DNA of 64,000 nt from an uncultured Mycoplasmatota bacterium (GTDB taxonomy: Bacteria; Bacillota_I; Bacilli_A; RF39; UBA660), in assembly GCA_900547775.1 (NCBI GenBank), contig URHW01000001.1:1-64000 (forward strand), in the 5' to 3' direction. Numbering within the stretch: the stretch's first letter is position 1; every line of letters begins with the position of its first letter. Below are positions 45,743 through 54,423 of this stretch, one piece after another. The notes beneath the pieces are model-generated. The model searched no databases and was not told where the DNA came from. It worked only from the letters and a program-made list of their open reading frames with translations. The translations under genes and the position numbers were made by a program.

Positions 45743-46265
45743 ACTTTAAAGCTTCTAATAGTTCTGCTTTTTTCATTGAAGTATAACCTTCAATATTCTT
45801 TTCACTAGCTAATTTTTTAAGTTCAGCTACTGTTAATTTAGATAAATCTGTAGTTTCTTCTTTAACAGTTTCTACCTTCTTTTCGGCTTTTTCTGCTTTT
45901 GGTGCTACACCATTATTAGCATTTTCAGCCATTTTAACTAGTTCAGCAAAATATTTAGGATTATCGATAGCTACTTCAGATAACATTTTACGATTGATTA
46001 CGATTCCTGCTTTTTCTAAACCACCAATGAATTTAGAGTATGAAATGTTATTTTCACGACATGCAGCATTGATTCTTGTAATCCATAGTTTTCTGAAGTT
46101 TCTCTTATTTTGTTTACGATCTCTAAAAGCATATGCTCCACTATGGAAAGTTTGTTCTTGAGCAGTCTTATATAAACGATGTTTACTTCCAAAGTAACCT
46201 TTAGCAGCTTTTAATACTTTTCTTCTTCTATTTTTAGATACGTTTCCGCCTTTAACTCTTGCCAT
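45741..46265 (-). CDS. rplT: ribosomal protein L20 with C-terminal SAP/Rho-N-like extension
   Basis: 174 aa. Residues 1-118 are L20 ([44 protein letters not shown]). An Ala/Lys/Glu linker and a C-terminal module of ~34 residues ([20 protein letters not shown], then [13 protein letters not shown]) follow, a SAP/Rho-N-like nucleic-acid-binding fold. L20 normally ends near residue 118, so this is a fusion. L20 also represses its own operon through the leader. Confidence 0.95.
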   Translation of the reverse strand: MARVKGGNVSKNRRRKVLKAAKGYFGSKHRLYKTAQEQTFHSGAYAFRDRKQNKRNFRKLWITRINAACRENNISYSKFIGGLEKAGIVINRKMLSEVAIDNPKYFAELVKMAENANNGVAPKAEKAEKKVETVKEETTDLSKLTVAELKKLASEKNIEGYTSMKKAELLEALK

Positions 46266-46274
46266 TTATACCAC

Positions 46275-46463
46275 CTAGATAACAGATTTTAATCTGCTAG
46301 CTTCTCCTTTCGCTAATACTCCCTTACTTCTTCTTTGTCTGATTGCTTTACTAGTATCTTTACCAGTCTTATGATTGCCACCAGAAACTTTATATGTTAG
46401 GGTTCCATTTTTCTTTTTCTTTAATACTTTGCTTGTTGCCTTATGTGTTTTTTGTTTTGGCAT
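46275..46463 (-). CDS. rpmI: ribosomal protein L35
   Basis: 62 aa. KQKTHKATSKVLKKKKNGTLTY and the basic C-terminus (RQRRSKGVL) match L35. Middle gene of infC-rpmI-rplT. Good ribosome site AAGGAGGAATTATT. Confidence 0.96.
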   Translation of the reverse strand: MPKQKTHKATSKVLKKKKNGTLTYKVSGGNHKTGKDTSKAIRQRRSKGVLAKGEASRLKSVI

Positions 46464-46475
46464 AATAATTCCTCC

Positions 46476-47003
46476 TTATTTTTTTGGTGCTAGTATCATT
46501 GTCATTGTTCTACCTTCAAGTTTAGGTGCTGATTCTATTTGAGCTACTTCTTCTAGTTCAGTAGCAAGTTTCATAAGTACGTCTTTACCTAACTCAGTAT
46601 GAGCCATTTGGCGTCCTTTGAAACGTAGGGTTGCTTTAATTTTGTGACCTTTTTTTAAATATTCTTCAGCATTTTTCTTGCGGGTATTGAAATCTCCAAT
46701 ATCAATGGTAACTGAGAATTGGTATTCTTTCATATCACGGTTGTTTGCTCTTTGATTTTTAAGAGCCTCTTTTTGTTTCTTTTGTTTTTCATAGCGATAT
46801 TTGTTGTAGTCCATAATTTTACCGACTGCACGCTCACTATTACCACTCATAAGAACTAAGTCTAAACCAGCATAATTCGCTAATGTTAGGGCATCTTGTA
46901 ATTTTTTAGTTCCCATTTGTTCTCCGTTTGGTCCAATTACCATTAATTCGCTTACTCTAATGTTTCCATTAATTGGTAAGTCATCTTTTTTGACATTTGC
47001 TAT
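46476..47003 (-). CDS. infC: translation initiation factor IF-3
   Basis: Two-domain IF-3: N-domain (INGNIRVSELMVIGPNGEQMGTKKLQDALTLA), lysine-rich linker, C-domain (KEYQFSVTIDIGDFNTRKKNAEEYLKKGHKIKATLRFKGRQM). I place the start at ATA 47003, eight bases after GGAGG; an in-frame ATT at 47009 is too close and the GTG at 47021 lies upstream of the ribosome site. This gives 175 aa. Rare AU-type starts are typical of infC because IF-3 itself rejects them, giving autoregulation. Confidence 0.93.
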   Translation of the reverse strand: MANVKKDDLPINGNIRVSELMVIGPNGEQMGTKKLQDALTLANYAGLDLVLMSGNSERAVGKIMDYNKYRYEKQKKQKEALKNQRANNRDMKEYQFSVTIDIGDFNTRKKNAEEYLKKGHKIKATLRFKGRQMAHTELGKDVLMKLATELEEVAQIESAPKLEGRTMTMILAPKK

Positions 47004-47139
47004 ACTAATACACCTCCACACTTATGCATCAAAAAAGTGAATACAATAGTATCCACCATAAAAACCAGTTTGCGGCTTTTGACCTACTCGCCTATTTGCA
47101 AGTCAGGTGGACGTGGATACATCGCTTTCCTTTTAGACA
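47004..47139 (-). promoter_or_regulatory. L20-type leader/attenuator of infC-rpmI-rplT
   Basis: Two competing pairings are visible. A terminator GTGGATAC/GTATTCAC plus TTTTTT (47031-47056) and an antiterminator in which GTATCCAC (47114-47121) pairs with the same GTGGATAC. This is the behaviour expected of an L20-binding leader in Firmicutes. Confidence 0.8.
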
Positions 47140-47145
47140 CGAATA

Positions 47146-47173
47146 TTATACCATTTTTATACTTGTTGTCAAG
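47146..47173 (-). promoter_or_regulatory. promoter of the infC operon
   Basis: On the minus strand TTGACA, 16 bases, TATAAT. Confidence 0.85.
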
Positions 47174-47198
47174 TAATATTATGGCTTTTTTATTTGTT

Positions 47199-47606
47199 TT
47201 ATGCATCTTTTAGGATGTTTTCTAGTTTTTCTTTAGTAAGCCCTTCTTTATTTCCATACTTATCATAGATTACCTCTTCTTCTGGGTCTGTAATTAATCC
47301 CAAATTTAAAGTTATGCTAGGATCTCTAAAAATAAGTATTCCCGTATGTTTTTTAATTATATCTTCTAAGTTTAGTTTTTCTAGTATTTGAGGATTATCT
47401 ATTACTAAAATGTTTGCTTTATTTATCATGCTTAATGCTATGAAGTTTTTTGTTTCTCTATTAATATCTTTTCCGATTGATAAGCCACTTACCTCTTCTT
47501 TTGTAATAATCAGTTTTTCATAATTATAAAGGTTTCCTACATTAAAGAAGTCACCAAAGTTATAGTCGTTAAATGTTTTGTTTGTATTGTTTACTTTTAC
47601 TCCCAT
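47199..47606 (-). CDS. hypothetical protein
   Basis: 135 aa from ATG 47606 (GGTGAT ribosome site); 15 extra upstream residues are possible. Soluble, no signal. The frame contains motifs such as KANILVIDNPQILEKL and ILIFRDPSITLNLGLI, suggesting an alpha/beta fold. No family recognised. Divergent from the germination operon. Confidence 0.6.
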   Translation of the reverse strand: MGVKVNNTNKTFNDYNFGDFFNVGNLYNYEKLIITKEEVSGLSIGKDINRETKNFIALSMINKANILVIDNPQILEKLNLEDIIKKHTGILIFRDPSITLNLGLITDPEEEVIYDKYGNKEGLTKEKLENILKDA

Positions 47607-47625
47607 AAAATCACCAGTTATATTA

Positions 47626-47655
47626 TAAATAATTTTAAGGAAAAGTGCCATACTA
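47626..47655 (+). promoter_or_regulatory. sigma-G-like forespore promoter of the ger operon
   Basis: TAAATA, 17 bases, CATACTA. The -10 equals the sigma-F/G type consensus and the -35 differs from TGAATA at one place. It ends 14 bases before the gerAA ATG. Confidence 0.6.
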
Positions 47656-47669
47656 TTTTTAGTGATATT

Positions 47670-49064
47670 ATGAATGTTTTCAAATATATTAATGATACTT
47701 TTAAGGATACGCCTGATTTAGTCGAAAGAAAGATTAAGTATTCTTTTTCATGTGTTCATATTTATTATATCGAGACAATTTGTTCTTCAGAGCAAATTAA
47801 TAATTTTATATTAAAGAATTTAACTAATCCAAATGGTCTGCGAAGATTTAAAGATATTCTTGCTGGGCCTAATTTTAAAGAAATAGATTTAGGGAGGCTA
47901 GAGTTTTATTTATATAATGGTTTTACGGCTTTAGTTTATAAGGGTAAAATTTATGTTATTGAGACAAAGGCTAGTTTGGATAGATCGGTTAGTTTTCCAG
48001 AGATGGAGCAAGATTTATATGGTGCTAAGGATGCTCTTTTAGAGAATTATCAAAAGAATATTGGGCTTATTAAGAGACGTCTAAAGTCATCACATTTAAA
48101 AACTAAGGAGTATAAGCTTGGTAGGTTTACGCAGACTGCTACAGGAGTCTTGTATGTAGATAATATTACGGATATGTCTCTTGTTAAAAGGATTGATGCA
48201 TTACTTAATAAAATAGATACAGATTCAGTTATAGATGTTGGAGAATTAAAACAGTTTCTAACTATGGATAAAGGTAATGTTTTCCCACCTACTAAACTTA
48301 CGGAAAGACCTGATGTGATTGTTAAGGCTTTACTAGATGGCAAGGTTGTTATTGTAATGGATACATCACCCTTTGCAATAATTTTACCAGCTGTACTAGC
48401 AGACTTTATTAACCCAATTAGTGATAAATATTTATATCAAAGGAATGCGAATAATTTAAAAATTTTAAGAATGATATGTTTCTTCCTGACAATATTTACC
48501 CCAGCATTTTATATAGCAATTATTACATATAACCAAGAAACAATACCAGCTTCGCTTCTTACTAATTTCATTACACAAAATGAAGGCATTCCTTTTCCAG
48601 CCACGATTGAAACATTTTTTATGATTTTTATTTGTGAAATGCTTAGAGAAAGTGATATAAGGTTCCCCAATAATTTTAGTTCTTCAATCAGCATATTAGG
48701 AGCACTTATTTTAGGAGATGCAGCAGTATCTGCTAATATTGTTAGCCCAATTATGATTATTATTACAGCACTTACCTTTATTTCCAGCATGATTTTTAGT
48801 AACGTTGAACTAAGTGGTGCTATTAGAATATGGCGTTTTATAACAATGATTATTGCTTCTTTTTATGGTCTTTATGGAGTAGCGCTATCATTTATATTCT
48901 TTATTGTAAGTTTATCTAGTTATAGTTCTTTTGGTCTACCTTATACATTTCCCGTTGTGCCATTTAGTCTTCCTTATTTAAAAGAAACTCTTTATGAAAG
49001 TGATATTCATGATAATAAGAAAAGAAGTCCTTATTTAACTAAAAATATTAGAAAGCAGAGATAA
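47670..49064 (+). CDS. gerAA: spore germinant receptor A subunit
   Basis: 464 aa GerA family. Soluble N-terminal part, then five or so membrane helices and a basic cytoplasmic tail. Typical motifs include DTSPFAIILPAVLADFI (the first membrane region), FYIAIITYNQETIP and GDAAVSANIVSPIMIIITALTFISS. It forms the oligomeric channel of the receptor in the spore inner membrane. Two bases from gerAC. Confidence 0.94.
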   Translation: MNVFKYINDTFKDTPDLVERKIKYSFSCVHIYYIETICSSEQINNFILKNLTNPNGLRRFKDILAGPNFKEIDLGRLEFYLYNGFTALVYKGKIYVIETKASLDRSVSFPEMEQDLYGAKDALLENYQKNIGLIKRRLKSSHLKTKEYKLGRFTQTATGVLYVDNITDMSLVKRIDALLNKIDTDSVIDVGELKQFLTMDKGNVFPPTKLTERPDVIVKALLDGKVVIVMDTSPFAIILPAVLADFINPISDKYLYQRNANNLKILRMICFFLTIFTPAFYIAIITYNQETIPASLLTNFITQNEGIPFPATIETFFMIFICEMLRESDIRFPNNFSSSISILGALILGDAAVSANIVSPIMIIITALTFISSMIFSNVELSGAIRIWRFITMIIASFYGLYGVALSFIFFIVSLSSYSSFGLPYTFPVVPFSLPYLKETLYESDIHDNKKRSPYLTKNIRKQR

Positions 49065-49065
49065 T

Positions 49066-50118
49066 ATGAAAAAACTACTAATTATAATATTTTGTTTACT
49101 CATTAGTGGATGTAATAATTATAGAGAACTTAATAACATTGCAGTGGTCTCTGCCTTAGGAATAGATTATAAAGACAATATGTATAATGTAAGCGTGCTT
49201 GTTAAAGATAACGCTAAAAATGACGAAAATAAGACAAGTATTTACACCTATGAAGGTAAAAGTTTAGATGAAGCAATTAAAAAAATTGGCCTTCTTGCAT
49301 CCAAAACTTTGTATTTTATAGATTTAGATGTATTAGTAATTAGTAAAAATGCAACTAGTAAACTTCAAAACATAATGGACTATCTTTCTAGAGACAACAA
49401 CGTTGGCGTAAACTTTTACATACTTTGTGATAACAATTTTGAAGATAGTTTTAAACTAATGCAGAACAAAGATAATGTCTATGGTGACTACGTTAAAGGA
49501 ATCCTACAAGACAATTATAATAATATAGTTAAAATGAAATATATTCCATTCCTACAAAAATTCTTAAGTCCATATTACGACGTTATTATCCCAGTTGGTT
49601 ATATCAATAATGATAATTATTTAATAGATAAAGCAATAATCTTTAATAATAAAGAAGTTACCAGCACCATAGATTTTGAAAATATCCAAATATACAATAT
49701 ACTAAATAATAGTAATATGACCTATTTATTTAATTCATCCATTAATGATAAAGAATTTACATTTAAAGGAGTGAAAGTTAAAAGTAATATTAGTTATGAT
49801 AATAAATTTATAATTGAAATAGATGCAAATGGTATATTAGATGAAATGAGTGATATTGATCTAAATAACAAAAAAAACATACAAGAAATAACTGACAACA
49901 TTAATAAAGAAATTAGTGATAAAACTAAAGAGTTTACTGATAAACTTATTTTAAACAATAGTGATATACTAGGATTTAAGAAAATTTATTATAACAAAAA
50001 AAGAAGTAAACTTAAAAGTATAAACAATATTAAATATGAAGTTAAAGTTAAAGTTAGTTTAAATCGTAAAGGCCTTATATTTTATTCATTAGGGGGTGAA
50101 TATGAAAAATCAAGATAA
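49066..50118 (+). CDS. gerAC: spore germinant receptor C subunit (lipoprotein)
   Basis: 350 aa. Lipobox LLISGCNNY gives a lipidated Cys16. GerC family features ELNNIAVVSALGIDYKDNMYNVSVLVKD and a C-terminal amphipathic domain are visible. Outer leaflet subunit of the receptor. It overlaps the gerAB start by 17 bases. Confidence 0.93.
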   Translation: MKKLLIIIFCLLISGCNNYRELNNIAVVSALGIDYKDNMYNVSVLVKDNAKNDENKTSIYTYEGKSLDEAIKKIGLLASKTLYFIDLDVLVISKNATSKLQNIMDYLSRDNNVGVNFYILCDNNFEDSFKLMQNKDNVYGDYVKGILQDNYNNIVKMKYIPFLQKFLSPYYDVIIPVGYINNDNYLIDKAIIFNNKEVTSTIDFENIQIYNILNNSNMTYLFNSSINDKEFTFKGVKVKSNISYDNKFIIEIDANGILDEMSDIDLNNKKNIQEITDNINKEISDKTKEFTDKLILNNSDILGFKKIYYNKKRSKLKSINNIKYEVKVKVSLNRKGLIFYSLGGEYEKSR

Positions 50119-51046
50119 TTATGGAGCACTCCAATTTATACTTAGTCTAGCTTTATTTATGGGAGCAGGAATATCTAATTTACTCACAATTAGTAAAAGT
50201 GATGTTTGGATATGTATAATACTAGGAACCATTCTCGGATTTATAATTCTTAAAATTTTTAGTAAATTAAATAGCAAAGGGCTTAAAATAACCTCTTATA
50301 TTAGTAATATAGTAATACTATTTTTTGGTCTCTTTGGTACAACTAAATTAATATCTTCTATTTATTTATCTAGCACTCCTAGTTATATTATTATGATACC
50401 TAACATACTACTTATTATATACACAGTAAAACAAGGTTTTAGCTCTTTTTTAAGAAGTACTAACACTTTATCTATCTTTCTTTTAACACTTATATTATCT
50501 ACTGCTTTCATGCTTCTTCCAAGTATAGAAATAGATTACTTTAAACCAGTAATGACTAGTAAAATTAATAACATCCTCTTAGGAAGTCTAAGCTTTGCTA
50601 TCACTATGACTCTCCCTATAGTATTAATCCCTAACTTTAAAAAATACTATAAACCTAAATTTTATTTATACTCAGCAATTATATTATTCATCATAATAAT
50701 ATGTACATTTGGTAATTTAGGAGTAGAAATGAGTGCTTTATATAGATACCCTGAATATATAGTTTTAAAAAGAATATCTGCCCTTAACTTTATTGATAAC
50801 GTAGAAAACATTCTTTTTATAATATGGATTATTATAGGGTTTACATCTTCTACTATGAGCTCACTTAATATCAAAAGACTTTATGGAAATAAAGTGTTTT
50901 ATATATCAATAATTAGTCTTTATTTATTAATTAGCTTTTGGCTCATTGATAGTTATAAAGTAATAGAATTTCTAGCTAAATACTATTTAGCAATACTTAC
51001 ATCCATTATGATAGTACTTTTATTAAGTAAAATAAAAAAGAACTAG
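50102..51046 (+). CDS. gerAB: spore germinant receptor B subunit (amino-acid permease-like)
   Basis: 314 aa from ATG 50102; the GTG at 50096 belongs to the GGGGGTGA ribosome site. About ten membrane helices of the GerAB/APC type, the germinant-binding subunit. Fits the normal A-C-B order. Slightly shorter than the usual 360. Confidence 0.88.
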   Translation: MKNQDNYGALQFILSLALFMGAGISNLLTISKSDVWICIILGTILGFIILKIFSKLNSKGLKITSYISNIVILFFGLFGTTKLISSIYLSSTPSYIIMIPNILLIIYTVKQGFSSFLRSTNTLSIFLLTLILSTAFMLLPSIEIDYFKPVMTSKINNILLGSLSFAITMTLPIVLIPNFKKYYKPKFYLYSAIILFIIIICTFGNLGVEMSALYRYPEYIVLKRISALNFIDNVENILFIIWIIIGFTSSTMSSLNIKRLYGNKVFYISIISLYLLISFWLIDSYKVIEFLAKYYLAILTSIMIVLLLSKIKKN

Positions 51047-51071
51047 TTAAAAGTTATTCTAGTTCCATTTT
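51034..51071. terminator. bidirectional terminator between gerAB and arcC
   Basis: GAACTAG...CTAGTTC with A and T tracts on the outer sides. The stop codons of both genes are inside it and the two genes overlap by four bases. Confidence 0.85.
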
Positions 51072-51975
51072 TACCTTCAAGAGCATTTGCTGCTTCATCT
51101 AAACTTGTAATAATTGCTATCTTATTCGGACTATCTACAAACTTTAGACAGGCTTCTACTTTAGGAAGCATACTTCCTTTTGCAAACTCACCAGCATCTA
51201 TATATTTTTGGGCTTCTTCAATTGTCATAGTACTAATTTCTTCTTCGTTTTCTTTCTTATAGTTTATTAGCACTTTTGGGACAGTGGTTAAAATTAGAAG
51301 CACGCTTGCATCAATATTTCGCGCTAGAAGAGATGATGTCATGTCTTTATCAATTACAGCATCTATTCCAGTATATCCACCTTTTTGAAGCACTACAGGA
51401 ATACCGCCACCACCACAAGCAATTACAACAACATTTTGATGCATTAGTTTTTTAATAGCATTTAATTCAAGAATTTTGATTGGCTGCGGAGAAGGTACTA
51501 CTCTTCTGTAGCCTCTTTTAGCATCTTCGACCATGGTGTATCCTTTTTCTTTATTTATTTTTTCGGCTTCTTCTTTTGTGTAGAATGGGCCAATTGGTTT
51601 TGTTGGATTATTAAAGGCTTCATCATTTTTATCTACTTCTACTTCTGTTATGATGCAGGCACAATCTTTTTTTATTTTGTTAATATGAAGTTCTTTGGAA
51701 ATGGCTTTTCCCAAGTGATAGCCAATGTAGCCTTCACTCATAGCTCCACATTCGGCAAATGGCATTTCTGGCAAGTTATCAGTAATACTTCCAGCATTCA
51801 TTGCTAGGGATATCATACCAACTTGTGGTCCATTACCATGGCTTATTACGACGTCATAGCCTTTTTTAATTATTTTAACGATGCTTTTAGCAGTTATTTT
51901 ACAGTTATTAATTTGTTCTTCTGGAGAGTTTCCTAAAGCGTTGCCACCTAGAGCAATTACTATTTTATTATTCAT
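51043..51975 (-). CDS. arcC: carbamate kinase
   Basis: 310 aa from ATG 51975 (MNNKIVIALGGNALG), with AAAGGAAATAT before it. Amino acid kinase motifs: ALGGNAL, SHGNGPQVG, GPFYTKEEAEKI, RRVVPSPQP, VVIACGGGGIPVV and DKDMTSSLLA. It makes ATP from carbamoyl phosphate. No arginine deiminase or ornithine transcarbamylase lies nearby, so the source of carbamoyl phosphate is not visible. Confidence 0.96.
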   Translation of the reverse strand: MNNKIVIALGGNALGNSPEEQINNCKITAKSIVKIIKKGYDVVISHGNGPQVGMISLAMNAGSITDNLPEMPFAECGAMSEGYIGYHLGKAISKELHINKIKKDCACIITEVEVDKNDEAFNNPTKPIGPFYTKEEAEKINKEKGYTMVEDAKRGYRRVVPSPQPIKILELNAIKKLMHQNVVVIACGGGGIPVVLQKGGYTGIDAVIDKDMTSSLLARNIDASVLLILTTVPKVLINYKKENEEEISTMTIEEAQKYIDAGEFAKGSMLPKVEACLKFVDSPNKIAIITSLDEAANALEGKNGTRITFN

Positions 51976-51992
51976 ATATTTCCTTTCTAAGA

Positions 51993-52012
51993 GAAAAAGC
52001 ACATATGTGCTT
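51993..52012 (-). terminator. terminator after the Asp-repeat membrane protein
   Basis: Palindrome AAGCACATATGTGCTT followed by TTT on the minus strand; overlaps the stop codon. Confidence 0.75.
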
Positions 52013-53294
52013 ATAGTTCTATATCAATTTTACCTTGGAATGTTTTACCTTGGTCTTCATTTTGGGCTGTACCAGTTCCTTGAAGTTTAAAGGTCATTGT
52101 ATATTTGTGAGTTACTCTTGGAGCAATTATAATGTCAGTTGCGATATATTCTGTACCTTTAGGAACTGTTTGATATTCTAGATTTACTCCACCATTAGTG
52201 CCTTCTAACTTGTATTTAAGATTGCTTGTTGTGAATGTATTTTCATCTACTTGAATCTTAAGAGTGTATTTAATAGCAACTGCACTTAAATTTTCTACAT
52301 AGAAGACTTTTGTTGGATATAATGGAGGCATTCCTGGTTGATCATCTGGATATAGATTATCAATTTCTAATTTTCCACCATCAACGAAGTTAAGCATTAG
52401 AGTTGGAGTTGATGCATCAGTGTCACCATTACCAGTTTGATCTTTATTTGGTTTTCCTGGATTGATATTACCATCATCGTCGATTACGCCATCGTCTGGT
52501 TTAATACAGCTAACGTCGCATTTGTTATCGCCATCTGTATCACACATAAGGTCACATTTACCATCACCATCAATATCTAAGTTTAAGTCTGGAATACCAT
52601 CGTTATCGGTATCGATGTTTGTATCAGGTACTCCATCACCATCTAAATCAATATTTATTTCAGGCCATCCATCTCCATCAGTATCACAGTTTATGCGGCA
52701 CTCTTTAGGATTCTCAGTTGCATCATTTACTAAGTTAAAGTCTGCAAATCCATCGTTATCGGTGTCAATGTTAAATGTTGATTTTAGATTGTGTCTATAG
52801 TCAATGTTAAGTTCTGGTTTATCATCACCATTTGTATCAATGTTGATGTCTGCTTTTCCATCTTTATCTAGATCGATATTAATATCTGCAATACCATCTC
52901 CATCAATATCTTTATTTAATCCCATTAAACTTACATATTTTACACCATAATAAGTTGCTCCAATAAGGGCAAAACAGAATAACCAGATTAGGAAAATTAA
53001 TAATCCTAGCGGTATTGGTTTCTTTTTAACAACTTCGAATGATAAATTTAATTTGTCTTTAGTTACTTTTAGATTATATGGCAAGTATGTAAAATCATCT
53101 TTAGGATTCCATGTGAGTCTTAAAACCTTCATTATATATTTGCGATCGATTTTGAGACTGTCACCATATGCATCTTCGAGTAATTTTTGAATTTGTTCTT
53201 TTTGCTCTTTATCAGTTTGCTCATTAAATTTAACTAAGTCAATTTCTTGTCTTCTAAAGTTTATTAATGGATTAGTTTTTTCTTTTTTACTCAT
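52011..53294 (-). CDS. membrane protein with Asp-rich calcium-type repeats and TasA-like end domain
   Basis: 427 aa. Cytoplasmic N-terminal domain (1-92), one membrane helix (about 96-118), then about ten repeats of the type DxDGDGxxDxNID between 129 and 263, like thrombospondin type-3 or dockerin calcium loops. A short Asp/Gly linker follows, then a beta-domain (300-427: FYVENLSAVAIKYTLKIQVD, GKTFQGKIDIEL) that resembles the TasA-like domain of the surface protein at 38214-40124. Several cysteines occur in the last repeats. Likely an extended stalk with a calcium-stiffened rod. It is the last gene of the AAA/DUF2357 unit. Confidence 0.75.
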   Translation of the reverse strand: MSKKEKTNPLINFRRQEIDLVKFNEQTDKEQKEQIQKLLEDAYGDSLKIDRKYIMKVLRLTWNPKDDFTYLPYNLKVTKDKLNLSFEVVKKKPIPLGLLIFLIWLFCFALIGATYYGVKYVSLMGLNKDIDGDGIADINIDLDKDGKADINIDTNGDDKPELNIDYRHNLKSTFNIDTDNDGFADFNLVNDATENPKECRINCDTDGDGWPEINIDLDGDGVPDTNIDTDNDGIPDLNLDIDGDGKCDLMCDTDGDNKCDVSCIKPDDGVIDDDGNINPGKPNKDQTGNGDTDASTPTLMLNFVDGGKLEIDNLYPDDQPGMPPLYPTKVFYVENLSAVAIKYTLKIQVDENTFTTSNLKYKLEGTNGGVNLEYQTVPKGTEYIATDIIIAPRVTHKYTMTFKLQGTGTAQNEDQGKTFQGKIDIEL

Positions 53295-53303
53295 AAGAGC
53301 CTC

Positions 53304-54401
53304 CTATCTAAGTATACAAATAGCTTTGTCAAAATGGGATTTATTGGATTCTAAGAATGCTTTATAGATTCCTTTGATGTTTATTATTTGCTCTTCTTTA
53401 TATTTTGTTGCTAATTTTATTTCTTTTTCAATTTCTTTCTTTAGGTTAATTTCATTTACATTAAATTTTCTTGCATACTTTCTTACTGATGAAATAATAT
53501 CTGTACCAAATGATAATTTATCTTCACCATCATTTTTAGTAGTATCTTCAAGCAAATTATAATTAAGATAGTAAGAAACCCCTAAATTTTGTTTTAAATT
53601 CTTATAATTTAAATCAGTTTCTTCTTCTTCCCTTTTTACAGGTTTTTCAATTTGATATTTTTCAAGGAATTCCCATAAAGCAAGAGCTTTTATAAAATTC
53701 TGCTCTTTTAAAATGACATTAGTTTTTCTAATTGGACTTCTAACCGGTGTAGCATTTGCCATAGTTTTCATAAACTTACTAGCCATGAAACCCTCAAGAA
53801 CATCCTTAATATTTTTAATCTTTTCTTTTCTTTCAGCTATCAGTTTAGGATCTTCTTTAGAAACATCATCTTTATTAGCTGAAATACACATTGAGAAATT
53901 AACATCTTCACCATTCATTTTAGTTTTAGCTTCATATGTTATTTTCTTCTCTTCCTTATTCTCTTGCTCCTCTTCTTCATATGTTAATTGATTTCTCAAG
54001 AAAACATATAAATTTGTAACAAGAGAATAGATGAAACGGTTTTCGTATAGGTCAATTGTTTCTTCTTTAAAGATGTTTAATAGTTTTAAGGGTTTAACCG
54101 TTCCATCTTCATCAACTTCTTGAATTAACTGAGTATGAGTTGCTAAATGTTTAATAGATTCTTCAGACACTTTTTTAGTTTTTTCAATTGGAATAACATC
54201 CTCTTCTTGAGCAATAAATCTTCTCGGATTACGAATAATATTATCTAAGTATGGAATAGATTCATTTAAAACATCTACCCACCCATAATCAATTGCTATC
54301 TTATTTATGCTTTTTTTAGCAGTTAAAGTACTATCAGTTTTTTTTAGAAAAAGTTCTAAATCATCTTTTGGAATGTCTTTTACAAGTAAACTGAAATCCA
54401 T
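53304..54401 (-). CDS. DUF2357-like protein, McrC-type N-terminal domain without visible nuclease
   Basis: 365 aa. TIDLYENRFIYSLVTNLYVFL is the DUF2357 hallmark seen N-terminal in McrC-like proteins next to McrB-type ATPases. The rest is charged and helical (long KEKI/KEEQ stretches). I see no PD-(D/E)XK nuclease motif, and the protein ends near where the nuclease would start. It lies between the McrB-like ATPase and the Asp-repeat protein, in the same direction; it may be an adaptor. The DUF assignment is by motif only. Confidence 0.65.
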   Translation of the reverse strand: MDFSLLVKDIPKDDLELFLKKTDSTLTAKKSINKIAIDYGWVDVLNESIPYLDNIIRNPRRFIAQEEDVIPIEKTKKVSEESIKHLATHTQLIQEVDEDGTVKPLKLLNIFKEETIDLYENRFIYSLVTNLYVFLRNQLTYEEEEQENKEEKKITYEAKTKMNGEDVNFSMCISANKDDVSKEDPKLIAERKEKIKNIKDVLEGFMASKFMKTMANATPVRSPIRKTNVILKEQNFIKALALWEFLEKYQIEKPVKREEEETDLNYKNLKQNLGVSYYLNYNLLEDTTKNDGEDKLSFGTDIISSVRKYARKFNVNEINLKKEIEKEIKLATKYKEEQIINIKGIYKAFLESNKSHFDKAICILR

Positions 54402-54423
54402 ATTAACAACTCCTTACTTTATA

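Noticed and set aside
47004..47021. infC start at GTG 47021
   Set aside because: This codon lies ahead of and overlaps the GGAGG ribosome site, and the extra residues (MWRCIS) do not look like IF-3.
52462..52800. Open frame on the plus strand with a repetitive Ser-Pro-rich product
   Set aside because: It is the antisense shadow of the Asp-rich repeats of the 52011-53294 protein; it has no ribosome site and its repetitiveness comes from the real gene.
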